Shown here: positions 47,351-60,375 of the stretch, piece after piece | How positions within the stretch are numbered: position 1 is the stretch's first letter | Layout: the number at the start of each line of letters is the position of its first letter | NCBI RefSeq assembly: GCF_000699445.3 | Contig: NC_067196.1 | Span: 43,677,806 to 43,741,805 of the forward strand | Length of the DNA: 64,000 nucleotides | Source of the DNA: Schistosoma haematobium | Lineage: Eukaryota; Platyhelminthes; Trematoda; Strigeidida; Schistosomatidae | Direction: 5' to 3' | Notes under the pieces: generated by a model | The model's input: the letters and a program-made list of their open reading frames with translations, nothing else | The model's database searches: none | What the model was told of the DNA's origin: nothing | Made by a program: the position numbers and the translations under genes

Positions 47351-49540
47351 GGCTGGGTTTTTTGGTAATTCTATTCTTCAAGCTGTATAGTTAAAAATGG
47401 AAAGCAGAATAAATCAGCTTAGTTTAAAAGTTCAAAAGAGTGCTAGGGAAAAAATATTTGTAGAACTTATACTTTTGAATAGGTACATATTAATAAGTAG
47501 GTAGCATCAGACAGTTTTAAAACTAAATTCATTAAAAAGAGATGTCTTTGCTGAAACATTCTGGAATATTTTCTATTTCGGTAGCCAGTATTTTCAGTAG
47601 TTGTTAACGTAGGCTTCTCATCATTCAAATGAAACGCAATAAATATCCCTAAGAATTTCAATTTGTCTCTTCGTATGAAATAAACTGTGACAGCTTATTT
47701 AATATTGTAGTTTACTCAAAGTAATCTTTTATTTAGTCAGATAAAATATAATGACCATCTTATATTTCCATCTTTTTTCAATTTACTTTTTATTTGAACA
47801 GACATAAATGGTAAATCTTAATGAAACACATTTGTCATATCATTCTTTTCATTGTGGTAACAATAGAAAATCAGCTTTATACTAAATAAATATTAAGTAG
47901 TCCAAGTATATTACTTAATAACATGTATTTAGTAGTAGGTTAGGTACTTCGTAATTTAGTAGTAAGTTGTCTCTTTAAAGTTGTTTACAGTAGATAACGT
48001 AATAGTAAGATTAATATCAAAAATCATCATATATTTTTATAAATAAATTGATTATTTATGTGAAATTACTCAAAAATATTTACTACTGAATTTACATTTC
48101 TCCTTAGCCATAAAACTATAACAGTACAATATCATATTATCTCTGTCCAGTTTGTGCATATGACTTGAACACTTTCGTACTTGATATGATTAATTGTGTA
48201 ACTTAAGTTATTAGTAGGATAAAACGTGGATATTTACTACTGAACGTTGTTTGGTGAAACTATTATTGAAATCATGTCACTTACGGTGTTTGGTAATGCA
48301 ACTATTCAGTCTTATATTGTTGAGTATCTAAAATTTATAAACTAACATATTTAAGTACCAACGATTCTTTTATCATACTTCAGTATAACTTAAAAGTAGG
48401 CTATCTATTTTCTATTATGTAGATTATATGAAGTTACATTTTTCCCATATTTATGGTATTATATCCGTGATAAACAAATAGCTAAAGCGTTAATGAGTAC
48501 TAAGCTAAATGATGTTACCACCTATAGTTTTAAACTTTCCATTAATGATACCATAAAAAGAAATTACAGATTTTTAAGTGAACAACCTATATTTTTTTTC
48601 TCCTCTAAATTTCAGTCTTATGTTATCATTCGTGCAGAAGATAACTAAGTGATATACTTTGATTGATTCATTTGTTTATTTACACAATGTTACAAATAAA
48701 ATAATCAACTTGAATGGATTGATAATTTCAAAAGTTAGAATTTACTTCAAAAGTATTTCTTTATTGTTTATTTTATATCTTTAAATGTTTTTCATGGTTC
48801 AATATGTATGTGAATAAGTGTCTTTTGTTGTTCAAAATACGAGAACTATTGTTACATGAAATAAGTTGCATTATGAAAGAAGTCAAAAGGAAAAAGAAGA
48901 GAAAAGAAATTATGGATCTGGTATTCAGTTGGATATATTGAATACATAGTTTCTATGAATAAAGTCATTGAAATATGCTTAACAACTGACTGTTTAACAT
49001 GGACTAATTTGTACATTATATGGATATGAATAATGATTAAATGAAGGGATGGTGTTTTAAATAAATTCTATTCAAGTGACATTAAAACTATATAGGATAT
49101 TTTGGAAAATTTTCAATAAGCTATTGAAACAAGTGAGCTTATAGAAAAAAATGTATATGATAAGAAAGTAAAAGATTGTCTATCATTTCACGGTAATGAG
49201 TTATTTATTGATTTATTGATTTTCGATCAGATTGTTAGATTTCTGTTGTAAAACAAACCCTGTAACTACGATGACATTTAAAAATAATGATAAAACCAAT
49301 CAATCGCATTTTCATGTAAGGTTTATAAGCATAAGAATTTGGACGATATATGGTATATCATATTTTGAAACTTGTAGTAATTTCAGCAATTTATGTTTGA
49401 AATACGTAGATTATTGTAATTAGTCAGTTGAGAAAAAATAAATTCCCGCATGAGCATTAAGCTGTAGTCATTTAAAAGTTTTGAAATTCCACTAAATATT
49501 CATCATTCTATAGAATTATGACTGTAGTAAGTTGAAATAT
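47351..49540. other. AT-rich intergenic DNA without recognised features
   Basis: No element or gene recognised; the short ORFs have no motif. Confidence 0.4.
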
Positions 49541-49546
49541 TATTAT

Positions 49547-49925
49547 TTATTTAAATAAATAAACCTTAGTATAAGGATCATCAAACAGGTATGCATCACA
49601 GAAATCGAGTGATTTGTGTGAGGGTTGGGATGCTGCCCGAACGCCCAAATCGAAGCAGATGGTTTTCTTAGCGGGCCATCCACCGACCCTTTGACCTACA
49701 GGTCTAATCCACAAAGCAGTGGAGCAACGTAAAGAGATGCAATCCCATGATAGCCGGTAACTAACAATTGGTTCATACGCCATTCGTCTCCTTAGGATTT
49801 TGGAGCCCATGTGTACCATTGGTTTGTAATCAGCGTTTTCCAACTCCCCTAAGTAGACTCACCAACCTGGTTAAAGCTGACTCTCTCCACTCTTGGCATG
49901 AACAAAATATGTTACAAGCCATCAT
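49547..49925 (-). repeat. Dispersed repeat D3, short copy
   Basis: Partner of 39500-40070. At about 49878 the sequence passes from CAACCTGGTTAAAGC directly to TGACTCTCTCCAC, skipping about 130 bp present in the longer copy. Minus-strand frame MENADYKPMVHMGSKILRRR. Confidence 0.6.
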
Positions 49926-50499
49926 TACTGAATTATCATCATTAATGATGGCAACAATGTAATTCATGGGTAGATATGTTAAGTGGCACGTCTTAAAATT
50001 AGCTGAAGTAATTCATCTTCATTTATTCTTTCTTTATATTTTATTAAATTTTCATAAATATTATCATACTTCATTTCTCATCAATTTTATTTGATCTAAT
50101 AAAGACAAAGGCTGTGAACACATTTCTCAAACAGAAAATCATAGATTAATTATAAATTCATAAAAGTCCTTTTATTTAACTGCTAAATGATATGACACAT
50201 AATAGATCACAATGTCACAATTGTATTCCTTTGTTTTCCTTCTCTAATTGATGAACTGAATATCATTTCCTACACTCCAATAATTTACCTCATTGACTGT
50301 TTGAAATTATATTTCTTTTTGGCTTATTGTTTCATCGTGGTTATTTCATTTGTGACAACTTTAATTTATATAAATTTCTTTCTGGGTCCAACATTTTCTA
50401 TGATAATGATGGTAGTTAAAGATTGTAACGTTTTCATTCATTATTATATTTTTCGTCTTATATATAATAAGACCATAAATGATTTATTTTCTCCTTAAT

Positions 50500-50545
50500 A
50501 GTTGAGATCATGAGTCAATTGTAGCTAGGACACTATGGAAATTCA
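50500..50545 (-). mobile_element. Hammerhead SINE tail fragment
   Basis: TAGTTGAGATCATGAGTCAA followed by TTGTAGCTAGGACACTATGG is the inverted SINE 3' tail only. Confidence 0.6.
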
Positions 50546-50724
50546 AAATCAGTCAACTTGACATTTCGAAATAACAACAAGCTGAATGAATTAATCCAAT
50601 AACACTAATATAAACAAAATACAAAAAAGAGTAAACCTAATATCAGTAAATTTTACTTCATTTGTGAACAGCAATTGTGAAGTAGACTATTTTACTCTTA
50701 ATAAGAAAATTTATAAGTCTTAAG

Positions 50725-51045
50725 TTACTTACTTACCCCTGTTACTCCTCTTGGAGGAGCATAGGCCGCCCACTGGCACTCTCCAATTAACCTCGTCCAG
50801 GGCAATCCTTTCCAGTTCTTTCCAGTTGCTATTCACTCTTTTCATATCTGCTTCCAATTCCCGACGCAGTGTGTTCTTTGGTCTTCCTCTTTTCCGCTTC
50901 CCTTCAGGATTCCAAGTCAAGGCTTGCCTCGTGATGTAGTTTGGTGATTTCCATAACGCATTTCCTATTTACTTCCATCGTCTGTTTCTAATTTCCTCTT
51001 CAGCTAGAAGCTGGTTTGTTCTCTCCCACAGAAAGCTGTTCCAAG
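50725..51045 (-). pseudogene. RTE-like retrotransposon C-terminus and 3' end
   Basis: The minus translation gives L-L-A-E-E-E-I-R-N-R-R-W-K, a stop, then [20 protein letters not shown], and finally [15 protein letters not shown], then [10 protein letters not shown]. It ends in a TAAGTAAGTAA tail (50722-50737, inverted). It is the best-preserved copy of this tail in the window and is 5'-truncated. Confidence 0.7.
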
Positions 51046-52110
51046 TCTTTAATACTCAACTGTAAATAATTATTCCATATAATGTCCTATAACGCTAATC
51101 TAGCTTGTAATTAATCGTGTTGCTAATAAAAATAACAATCTACTTTATACTGTAAGTTATGTTGGTAAGAAACACATGAAAGTTTCGAAAACCAGGAAGA
51201 AATTTGATATCTGTTTCACCGTAGTTTATTAGACTTCAAAACATTCATGGTTGACAGCTACAATGCATTTACTTTGGACTACTTAGACATTGACTGTCTT
51301 GATTTTTATCTAAGTTGATTAAGATTTATCATTGTTAGCAAACGTTCCCGGCTAAACAAGTCACTTCTCAACAGAATCTTAAAAATGACATCTTGAAGCT
51401 AGTCACTGACGATTATGAAAGCTGCCTGGGTAAATGTTTCGGGCACCCGTTTTCTAACTAAATGTATATTGTAATGAACTAACATTTTTTAGGTTTTTTT
51501 CAGAAAATAAGTATAACTGCTTACTGTTTTAACTCGCGCTTCAACTTTTTAAGAAATTATAAGTAGTATGTTTGTTGGAGAGAAATCTGTTGCAATATTG
51601 AATTTTGTGCCAAGAATCCATTATTGTAGTAAAATTTATGGCATCGGTTAATTCTGTTATCCTGAAGACTGCAAGATCAAAGATTTGAGTAGAATGACAT
51701 GAAAGGTAATATATTTCGCTCAGTTACCGTTGACTGTTTACAACCTGTGATTTTTAATAACCACAATTACATAATGCATTACGATTATTCACATAAAGCG
51801 CTTGAATTGTAAGTTGTTATGAATGCTTATCAGTACAGTGTATTATCTCTGTTCTCAGTCTCTTCAATATGATAAAGGGAGTTATCTATATGAAAGTTAT
51901 CGCTATTACCATTTAGAAAGAATACATCATGCAGTTTTCAAGCATTGCCGAATAGGTTTTTATAATTGTATTAATTTATAAACATATTTCATTCACTTTC
52001 ACTCACAAATGAATTTTATCTAGTTATCACGTAATAACACGATGCAAAATGACTACTTTTTAGATAATATTGTATTTATTATGACTAGTAATCAAACTTC
52101 TTATTCATAG
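51046..52110. other. Intergenic DNA without recognised features
   Basis: No gene or repeat identified; a slightly GC-richer stretch near 51330-51450 has no recognisable motif. Confidence 0.4.
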
Positions 52111-52117
52111 CATAAGG

Positions 52118-52402
52118 GTTTTATGGATATTATAGTAATTTCAATGGTTGAATTCATGAGTCGATTGAAGCTAGACCACCATGGAAAACCTGGAAGCACT
52201 GGACGGCCTTTTCATTCTATTGTGGGAATCCTCAGAAGTGCGCATCCACGACCTCGCCTCGCGAGATTCGAACCCAGGACCTATCAATCTCCTGAGCGAG
52301 CACTTAACCACTAGACCACAGAGCCGGACGGAACGGCCGTCCAGTACTTCTAGGTTTTCCATGGTGGTCTAGCTTCAATTGAGTCATGATCCCAACTATT
52401 GA
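52118..52402. mobile_element. Hammerhead SINE, head-to-head composite
   Basis: A minus copy with complete tRNA head (box B TTCGAACC at 52267-52274, box A GACCACAGAGCCGG inverted) abuts, at about 52327, a plus copy that begins ACGGAACGGCCGTCCAGT, that is within the ribozyme GAAAC/stem III. Both end in matching inverted tails. Three 63-codon ORFs over it are artefacts of the symmetry. Confidence 0.85.
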
Positions 52403-54564
52403 CATGACGAATTGTTTATGATATAGTTTTACAAGTAAAGAATACAAGAAATGTTAATAAATTTTGTTGAACAGCAGCTACGTTAATTTTGTTTGACTGA
52501 AATGGTGTGCTTTTGATAATTTCTGTTGTAAGCATGAATAAAATAACCCCAAATGTAAAATATCTGTTTGAGCGAAGCGTTTCATAATACTTTCACTAAT
52601 GAATAGATTGAACCAAGCTATATAAAAATATTTATGTATCATTTCACTAAACAGCCAAAATACTTCTCCTATTTTAGTCGTGTTAAAAAAGGTGATTTCA
52701 GACATAGAGTAATTTGTCAATTCATTAATAATAATGATTGATTATGTTAGAATTCTTTACACTTGGGTTAACCAATAATTTGACTTTGGTATAACCATAA
52801 ACTCTTGAAAAACCACTATAAATCGAGAAAGGACAAGAATTTCAATAACTACCATAAACTAGTAGATATTAACTGAGTAAAATTAAATAATATTATGAAC
52901 CCAGTTATAATTTTAAAGCCTAGTCTATTTAAACCATATGACGCTTATTACGTTCTTACAGAGAGTTAAACTCAAAAAGTTTCCTATCTTGAGGGGAACA
53001 TCACACAATTCACACACTTAGTTCAAGACCAATAGTCCGCTTTTTCAATTTTCTGATCCTTGACTTAAGCGAGGATAAATGTCAATTTTTAACGTTGATA
53101 TACTACGAGTAAACATTTGTATGTTTTTTTCCTAAAATACACTAAACACATCTCTGTTATCAGGTTTTCAATATATAGGTTATTTGTTGTATCGTAGACT
53201 ATTAGCATTCAAATAAAGAACATATAGCTCTATTCAATAAATGTATCTGTTCAAAATTTTAATTTATTTGAAGCTACATTATGAAGATTCTTAGCAAGAC
53301 AGAAACTAAATGTAATCTTGAATTACTTTGTTTATATTTTGAAAATATTCCCAAAATTAGACATGAATTTATTATTGTTACTTATAATGAATAGTTTGTT
53401 TAATAATTTATATTCACATATTATAAAACATCATAATTGCGGAACTAAGAAAGTTTCACATCACTGGATAATTTAAAAACAACAGAGTACACTTTCAAAT
53501 AGTAAATTTTAAGCTGAATGTTTTCTTGCAAGGACTAGCATTGTTAAAGTTTTATATACTTGGAAGTAGCCGATAAAATACCTTGAAATTAGGCTTCGAG
53601 ATGTTTGATACACCTCATTAACTCGTATCAGTATTATTGAGGAAGCTGTAGATTAGGTTTAACACTGTCCAACTTCATAATCTGAGATTATACAGATGAA
53701 GAGTAGTTCGAATATACAAATAACTGGTGTAAATTTATATACTTAGCAAGTCAGCCACTCACCTAACTAATTATCTGATATAGAAAACGATAAATAAAGT
53801 ATTTGACGAAAATGATTTCCATCGTATGTAAAAAAATCAATGCTAAACTTGTCTTCACTGAGAATGTTTCTTAATAAACAAAAGTTGTCAATTAATTGTT
53901 ATAGTGATCTTAATTTCAATGTAAAAATTTAAAAAATGAACCATGTACTACGGTGAATGTCGAATGCTCATAATTAAGTAATAATTACATAATTGTGAAT
54001 GGTTCATCGATTGATATCAAATCAATTTAGTTCACAAATGTACTGTACTTGATTGATTGAATGAAATTATTCAATAACAAATTATTCTTTTTTGTTTAAT
54101 AGAGGGAAATATAAAAACTAATTTTTTTTCAATAGTTACTGTGAATTTAATTTTATTCAGTGTTGTTTTGTTTTCTTTTTTGAGAATATTAAGAACATCC
54201 ATTGAATATTGGAATAACAGTGAAATGTTCAATTTTCGGACATTATGGTTATCATTTTTAGTTTGACCTTTTTTAATTGAAAAGTTTCATCATATAACAA
54301 TGTCCTATTTCGAAACAGTGAAATGACAATCCATTCAGTCCATTCTTTTGAGGTTGTTTTAGTTATGTACACTGGGACATCAATTTATCTGTTTAACTAA
54401 ATATTGATACTGAGTAGAAAAGTGTTTTCCAAGGTAAATTAATGGATCCTAATATTAGATTTATCAAAATATATTCAGAGTTTTGCTAAGTTTGAAGCTA
54501 TCACGAGTTCACTTAATCTGCGAACGAGAAAAAGATTCGGTGATCAAAGACCAGTAAGCTAGCT

Positions 54565-54880
54565 ATTGATGCGTCCCAGTCCCGCTAACTAGAGGGAGAA
54601 GTCCAAGCGTGGAATTGGAAGTATATTCTGCAAAACAGCCGCAAACGAGCGATAACAACAAACACAATTCAAAACGTATATATACAGTGCAAAACCGTCC
54701 TTGAAGAGAGTTATCAAATAGCATACTAAAAGACGCAACGGACTAATAGCATTTAAGATATTTCCCAGTGGGAAATACGACATGAAGGTGACAAGAGCGC
54801 CTTTGGCGCGAAAACAAAAATTCAAATTTTCTAAATAAAATGACAAAATTGAGTCCTTTCCCAAGTGTGTTCTGGGGATC
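54565..54880 (-). repeat. Dispersed LTR-like repeat D4, copy 1
   Basis: TAACTAGAGGGAGAAG, then AAAACAGCCGCAAACGAGCG and ATAGCATACTAAAAGACGCA correspond in order to words in 55945-56170. No coding domain is visible. Strand is a guess from the second copy. Confidence 0.5.
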
Positions 54881-55345
54881 GAACATCCCGAACAAGTTTT
54901 ATATTCATTAAGATAGTAATTTAAGAGATTAGTTTGAAAATTATGCTCTCATTCATTAAAAAGGATGTCAGTGAACCTTTAATAACGATAGACGGTTATA
55001 ATAACTTTAGAACAATGATTACGTAATTACAACTTGTAACTAGTTATTTATGATTTGACTCTCTCTTGACATTGAAATGCTTTAGGAATAATGGTTTTGT
55101 GATAATCAGTTTTGAGTTTTTAAGAATGTATTCATACTTTAAAAACCAACCAAATATTTTTGCAATTGAACAATGAATCGTCACCCATATAACTATATAA
55201 ATAGCCTTGTGACATATAGATATATTTCATTTACCATTAATGGTGACCAAGACCAAAATTGAAGATTATTTAAAAGATTTATTTGTTTAGGTTCAGTGTT
55301 TTAAATATCGTAGTTTTTACAAAAAGTCAAAAATCAATAATAACA

Positions 55346-55480
55346 ATCCCACAATAGGACGAAACGGCCGTCCAGTGCTTCCTAGTTTTCTATGGTGGTC
55401 TAGCTTCAATTGACTCATGATCTCAACTGTTTAAACAACTATAATCTCCACTAAACCCCTTCTGATACTGATAAACAATA
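55346..55480 (+). mobile_element. Hammerhead SINE, 3' part starting inside the ribozyme
   Basis: The copy begins at AATCCCACAATAGGACGAAA (stem II loop) and runs through GGCCGTCCAGTGC to the full tail ending CCCCTTCTGAT. Core CTGAGGA and the tRNA head are absent. Confidence 0.75.
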
Positions 55481-55944
55481 GTGCAAAGAAAGGATATGAG
55501 CTCACAGAAAAACCTTATTGTTCTATAGATAACCTGAATTCTCACTTTTTAAATCTCTCCAAAATTGATGAATCTGATGGAAATGAGATTTTTATGGTAT
55601 TCCTAATTTATACGTTGTGATGAAGAACAATGTATTTTGAATATTTTGATGTAGCAAACTTAATATTGGATTTCTAATATATATATCATACAATATTAAA
55701 ATTGAATACACTGATCGTCATCATCTATGAAGAACTAATGTTAACTGGCTTCCCATGTATTTTTATTTCACTCCAACTGTAGTTACAATTAGAATTTCGG
55801 CTTAAAAACTATATTGGCGTTTTAAAGAAATTATAAACTATAATTTAATTAAAAGGGAAAATAATAATTCGATAGCTGAATAGAACAAAACAATGATTCT
55901 TAATATATCAGCAAGTATGACATTAAGCATTAAACATATCAGAC

Positions 55945-56170
55945 CTGTGCCTTATCCCTGATAACTAGAGGGAGAAGACCAGATTCAGCTGGTGAGATGT
56001 ATATTCCACAAGCAGTCGGAAACACGAACGGATAAGCACATAACTCATGCGCATGTAAACAGTAAAAAATGTTCTTAGGGAATGTCACAAAATAACATAC
56101 TAGAAGAGGAAACGAACCAATGACACTTAAAGTTCTTCCAAATGAGAAGTACAAACTGAAGGTAAACTAC
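55945..56170 (-). repeat. Dispersed LTR-like repeat D4, copy 2
   Basis: GATAACTAGAGGGAGAAGAC, AACACGAACGGATAAGCACA and AATAACATACTAGAAGAGGA parallel copy 1, 1.4 kb away in the same orientation. They could be two LTRs or LTR pieces of one decayed element; no internal coding remnant lies between them. Confidence 0.5.
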
Positions 56171-56404
56171 ATTAACCAAATATAAAACTGAGATCATTAG
56201 TAATTGAAAAACACTATTGGAAATTACACTCACAAATTCTGTGTTTATCCAAGAAATCATCTATCTACAAATATCTTTAAAGCTTTACATTTAGAAGTAC
56301 ATTCATCCAGTTGACAAGCCTTAAATAGTATAAAAGGTTTATGTTTGATTTTACTGATAATTTGAATTATTTTCTGGTCAGTATTTTTTTAGAGAATTAG
56401 TTTT

Positions 56405-56490
56405 CTGCAGGATGGGGTCGCTAACCCAATACCCTCCTTTATCGAGGCTTGGGACTGACAGTACTCCTAGAGCGGCTCCAGGCGGAGTTT
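56405..56490. repeat. GC-rich retroelement fragment
   Basis: GGGTCGCTAACCCAATACCC ... GGCTTGGGACTGACAGTACT ... GGCTCCAGGCGGAGTT is a sharply bounded GC-rich insert in AT-rich DNA and looks like an untranslated piece of a schistosome retrotransposon. The family is not determined. Confidence 0.4.
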
Positions 56491-56727
56491 TACTGATAAC
56501 TATAATCCAAATATAATCTGCTCAGAAATTACATATGTCAACAACATATTATTGTATAAATTCATAAAAGTAAATTTTAAACTCTTACATTAAACTGAAA
56601 AATCATTTTATAAAAAGTAAGACTTGATTATCAGTCTAGATAACTAAGTAGACTTACCAACGAAATTTCAAACATGAAGAATAAAACTAAAAAACCGAAG
56701 TTAATTATCATTATAGGGATTGTGGAG

Positions 56728-57020
56728 GTTATTAAGCTTTTGATTGAGATCATGAACCGATTGATGTTAGACCACCATTGGAAGCCTGGAAGCACAGGAC
56801 GGCCTTTTCGTCCTATTGTGAAACTCGTCAACAGTGTACATCCACGATCCCATTAGTTTAAGCAATCGCGCGCGAGACTGAAGGCCCTGGGTTCGAATCC
56901 TGCGATTGGGATCGTGGATGCGTACTGCTGAGAAGTCACACAATAGGACGAAATGGCCGTCCAGTGCTTCCAGGTTTCCAACGGTGGTCTAACATCATTC
57001 GGGTAATGATCTCAATCAGA
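56728..57020. mobile_element. Hammerhead SINE, head-to-head composite (divergent tail subfamily)
   Basis: A minus copy (tail TGAACCGATTGATGTTAGAC; ribozyme region 56785-56835) and a plus copy (box B GGGTTCGAATCC at 56889-56900, ribozyme CTGAGAAGTCACACAATAGG plus ACGAAAT, tail). The CCACGATCCCATTAG / GATTGGGATCGTGG words form inner symmetry. Core G8 is A, so the plus ribozyme is probably inactive. Confidence 0.8.
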
Positions 57021-59970
57021 AACAAAGTTAATAATTCAACCGAAAGTAAACAAAACATTTCATTTCAAGAAAACGTTTTTTGTGTGTATTAACTCAAATC
57101 ATAAAATTTTGTTAACAAAATAATCATTTCCGTTTTATACTCCCCTCTCCCTACCATCCCAGTAAAATAAACAAGGAATTTTTTCTAAAAATCTTGTTTC
57201 ACTATATACATAGAAAACATAAAATTATCACAAATTGAAAGCATGATCTATTCTTATATACTATTCACACTAAAAATCGTTTAATATAATAAATCACGAG
57301 AAACCACTATAGTTGACAGTAAATTAATTAATTTATAATTAACCATTTTTAAAAAAAATTCACTTCATATTATTGATAGTTAGAAACTAGAATAATTTAT
57401 AAATTCAAATTGATTTATAAATGAGTTTGGTTGATAGTAACCATGAGGAAATTTATTAAAGTTTAAGGATCAATCAGATTTGATCAGATAATCATCTTTT
57501 ATAGTTTGTAACATGTTAAATGTTGATAATATTCTTAGTCTTTTCAGTCTCATACAAAATGGAATGATTGACCTAGATTACATTGTGAATCACATATCAG
57601 ATATGGTAGAATGAAACTGAAATGTTTGAAAGATTAAAGTGAAAAGATTAAATTTTGTTACTGAATAAATTTGTGATAGTGATTTCAATGTTGTAATAGA
57701 CTTAGGCTGAAAGTTTGTATAAGACGTTTTTAAATAGTGCTTAAAATGTTCTCAGTTTGTGAGATAAATATCCGATGCACCATTTTTATGCACATTTCCT
57801 TAAAAAAAATTAAACCAATGATGACTTTCCTATTTTTTCATTTTTCAAAGTGAATATGTTATTAACTATATGCATGATAACAGACGCCTTTACAAAATAC
57901 AGATGCACAGACAGATGAATATATTACCCACTGAACATGGTAATGTAATTCCATTTCTTAGGCTTAGATATCTGCGGTCAGTAAACGTTAAGTCTATGTA
58001 GGACAGATTATAGAACTAGTAACATACTTCGAAGAGGTCCACAAAAACAGTGATATGTACATGTTATATATGGGTACTCATTTGAAAGAGTATTTATTTG
58101 CACAATGTTTTGCTTTAAGAACAGAAAACTGACTATACACTCTTTTGATAAATTACTTCATGGTTTTTATTCATGTAGTTAATCAGATAAGACAGAAACT
58201 TCAAATTGTCTACTAATACTATATCTAACACATTATTATTAAGTTACTTATAGAAAATAGGAGCGATTTCGTTGTAGGGACGCTTCCCTGGCTAAATAGA
58301 ACTGTCATTTAAGGCTATTGGAATTTTTGTTTCAGTTTCAAAAACAATATTTCTTTGACATAGCTGGTTTCAATAGCTGTCCTTAAGCATATTAGGGGAG
58401 TCATTAAAACTAAATGCGGCCATCAAAATTTTAGTTCACCAAACTCATAACGATGAACTAATTTTCATAATGTATCTCTCAAATACATATTTGAAAAATT
58501 AGAGTACATACTTATTAAAATTCTCATATGATTTGCTTTACGACAAAAAGACACACTGTCTGACAAACTCGAAGTTTAACATAGTACTTCCAGGCATTCT
58601 TTCAAAAACATTCTAATTTCAAAATGTTGGAGTACACCATCAATTAGATTATCAATACACTCAGAAATAAAGATTCATTGAAGATTTATTTATGTATGAC
58701 ACAATCTCTACAGATATCATATTGTTCAGAATTATGTATAAAGATCCAAAGACTAGAGTTATGGAAATCCGCTACATTATAAAGGTAACCTTTTTAATTA
58801 AAACCTGTTATCATCTAGAAAACGACTAAATAACCAGGTAGCATCAGATAATTAATTAAGAATCCTCTCTATCACTAAATGAAGCATGTTGATTGGTTAA
58901 TCCCATTGAATAAATGGATCATTTTTGTATTTGTCAAAAGATCTGAATTTTTTAATACTAAACTAAGAAGGAATTTGATGTGTGCAATGTTTAGAACGCT
59001 CCAAACAAAAGTTTACCAAATAATGTCAGTTCTTGATGCAATTTACTCTATAGCAATATATAATCAAGTATTTACTACAACATATAAGAAACACTATCAT
59101 AAACATCATATACAACCCATAGTTATCAAAACGTTTATCTTTATCTGTAGTACTTTCAAGATAGAAATTATTTTACAAAAGACTAATGAAAGAAACAAGG
59201 TAATAATGAAAAACAACAAACAAACAATATCTTTCCTACAGTTCAACTGATTTCCCCTTGTAAAACATTAAATACTTGTTCAATCAAATAAATATTATTG
59301 TTGTTGCTTTTCATTAAACAAATAAAAATATAACAAAACTCAATTATGGTTTATTCATCAATTTAAAAATTTACTAAACAAATCACATGAGAATAAAATA
59401 ACTAAGAAAAGAACAGATTAAAATGTGATAAAAAAAATGAAAGAAAAACCGAGAAGAAAAAAAAGAAAACAGACAAAAACAAAATTTATTTTAGAGGAAA
59501 AAAAGAAATTTTATTTCGTTTATTAACTAATTGACAATTTACTAAACAACAACGACAACAACAACAAAAAAGAATAAAACAATTTAATTATTTATCGTTT
59601 ATTTATTTATTTACTTCTAATTCCAATCAAATTAGCCGAATACCTTTTAAATGTATATTAGTCAGATTGTTTGTAAGATAGTTTCACGTATTTATTTAAT
59701 GATTAAAATAGAATTTATTAATAATTCCCAGTTGATTCTATGGTATTATTATTGTTGTTATTGTTGTTGTTACTATGAATGTTTATCTTCTCTTCTGTTA
59801 TTAGTTACCTTTCTTATTATCTAATAAACAGGTTCAGTGAAGTGAATTAAAGAAAGTATTTATAAAATGAATATAATTCTATTGCAAACTATAATATTCT
59901 TTATAATAATTATGACATTTATAAAAATCATTTCTAATGTGAATTATGTATGACAATTTGAAAAGTGTGT
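57021..59970. other. AT-rich intergenic DNA
   Basis: No gene or element recognised. It includes A-rich simple stretches (59420-59600) and a short TTATTGTTG microsatellite (59745-59773). The 123-codon ORF at 58879 looks like AT-rich noise. Confidence 0.4.
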
Positions 59971-60375
59971 TTTTGGTGGTATTTTATTCTCTGAGCTGGA
60001 TGGTTTGGTCGTGGAGCTTTCATCGTTCTTATGAACGACATCATCAGCATAAACTTCAGATAGAAGTGGTGTTTGAATTTCACCATATGTGTTTCACAGC
60101 TTGTTCTGTGCACCTTGATGTTGACTGGTTCTTATTGACTTTAAATTTATCATTGTTTACTTCTTTGTTTTGGTAAAGTAAAGAAGTAAACAATGATAAA
60201 TTTAAAGTCAATAAGAACCAGTCAACATCAAGGTGCACAGAACAAGCTGTGAAACACATATGGTGAAATTCAAACACCACTTCTATCTGAAGTTTATGCT
60301 GATGATGTCGTTCATAAGAACGATGAAAGCTCCACGACCAAACCATCCAGCTCAGAGAATAAAACACCACCAAAA
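59971..60375. repeat. Near-perfect 196-bp inverted repeat, 13-bp spacer (retroelement terminal repeat pair)
   Basis: Left arm 59971-60166 and right arm 60180-60375 are reverse complements with one mismatch that I found (an A/G near the outer edge); the spacer is GTTTTGGTAAAGT. The right arm continues outward into GAGCTACAGATCTTCTCCAC, a sequence recurring inverted at 63195-63246, so the unit is a dispersed element. The two ORFs over the arms are the same frame read twice and are not genes. Confidence 0.9.
60290..60335 (+). ncRNA. Hammerhead-like core in the palindrome right arm
   Basis: CTGATGA (60298-60304) is followed by TG, the 6-bp stem TCGTTC-ATAA-GAACGA, T, and GAAA (60324-60327). This is the box order of a hammerhead ribozyme, and PLE terminal repeats in other animals are known to carry them. 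However, the two bases TG versus T at the base of stem II do not pair cleanly, and I could not confirm helices I and III. The left arm holds the same core inverted. Confidence 0.35.

Noticed and set aside
58879..59250. 123-codon ORF
   Set aside because: Its composition (I, K, N, F, Y) fits AT-rich noise; no motif, splice site or conserved partner.
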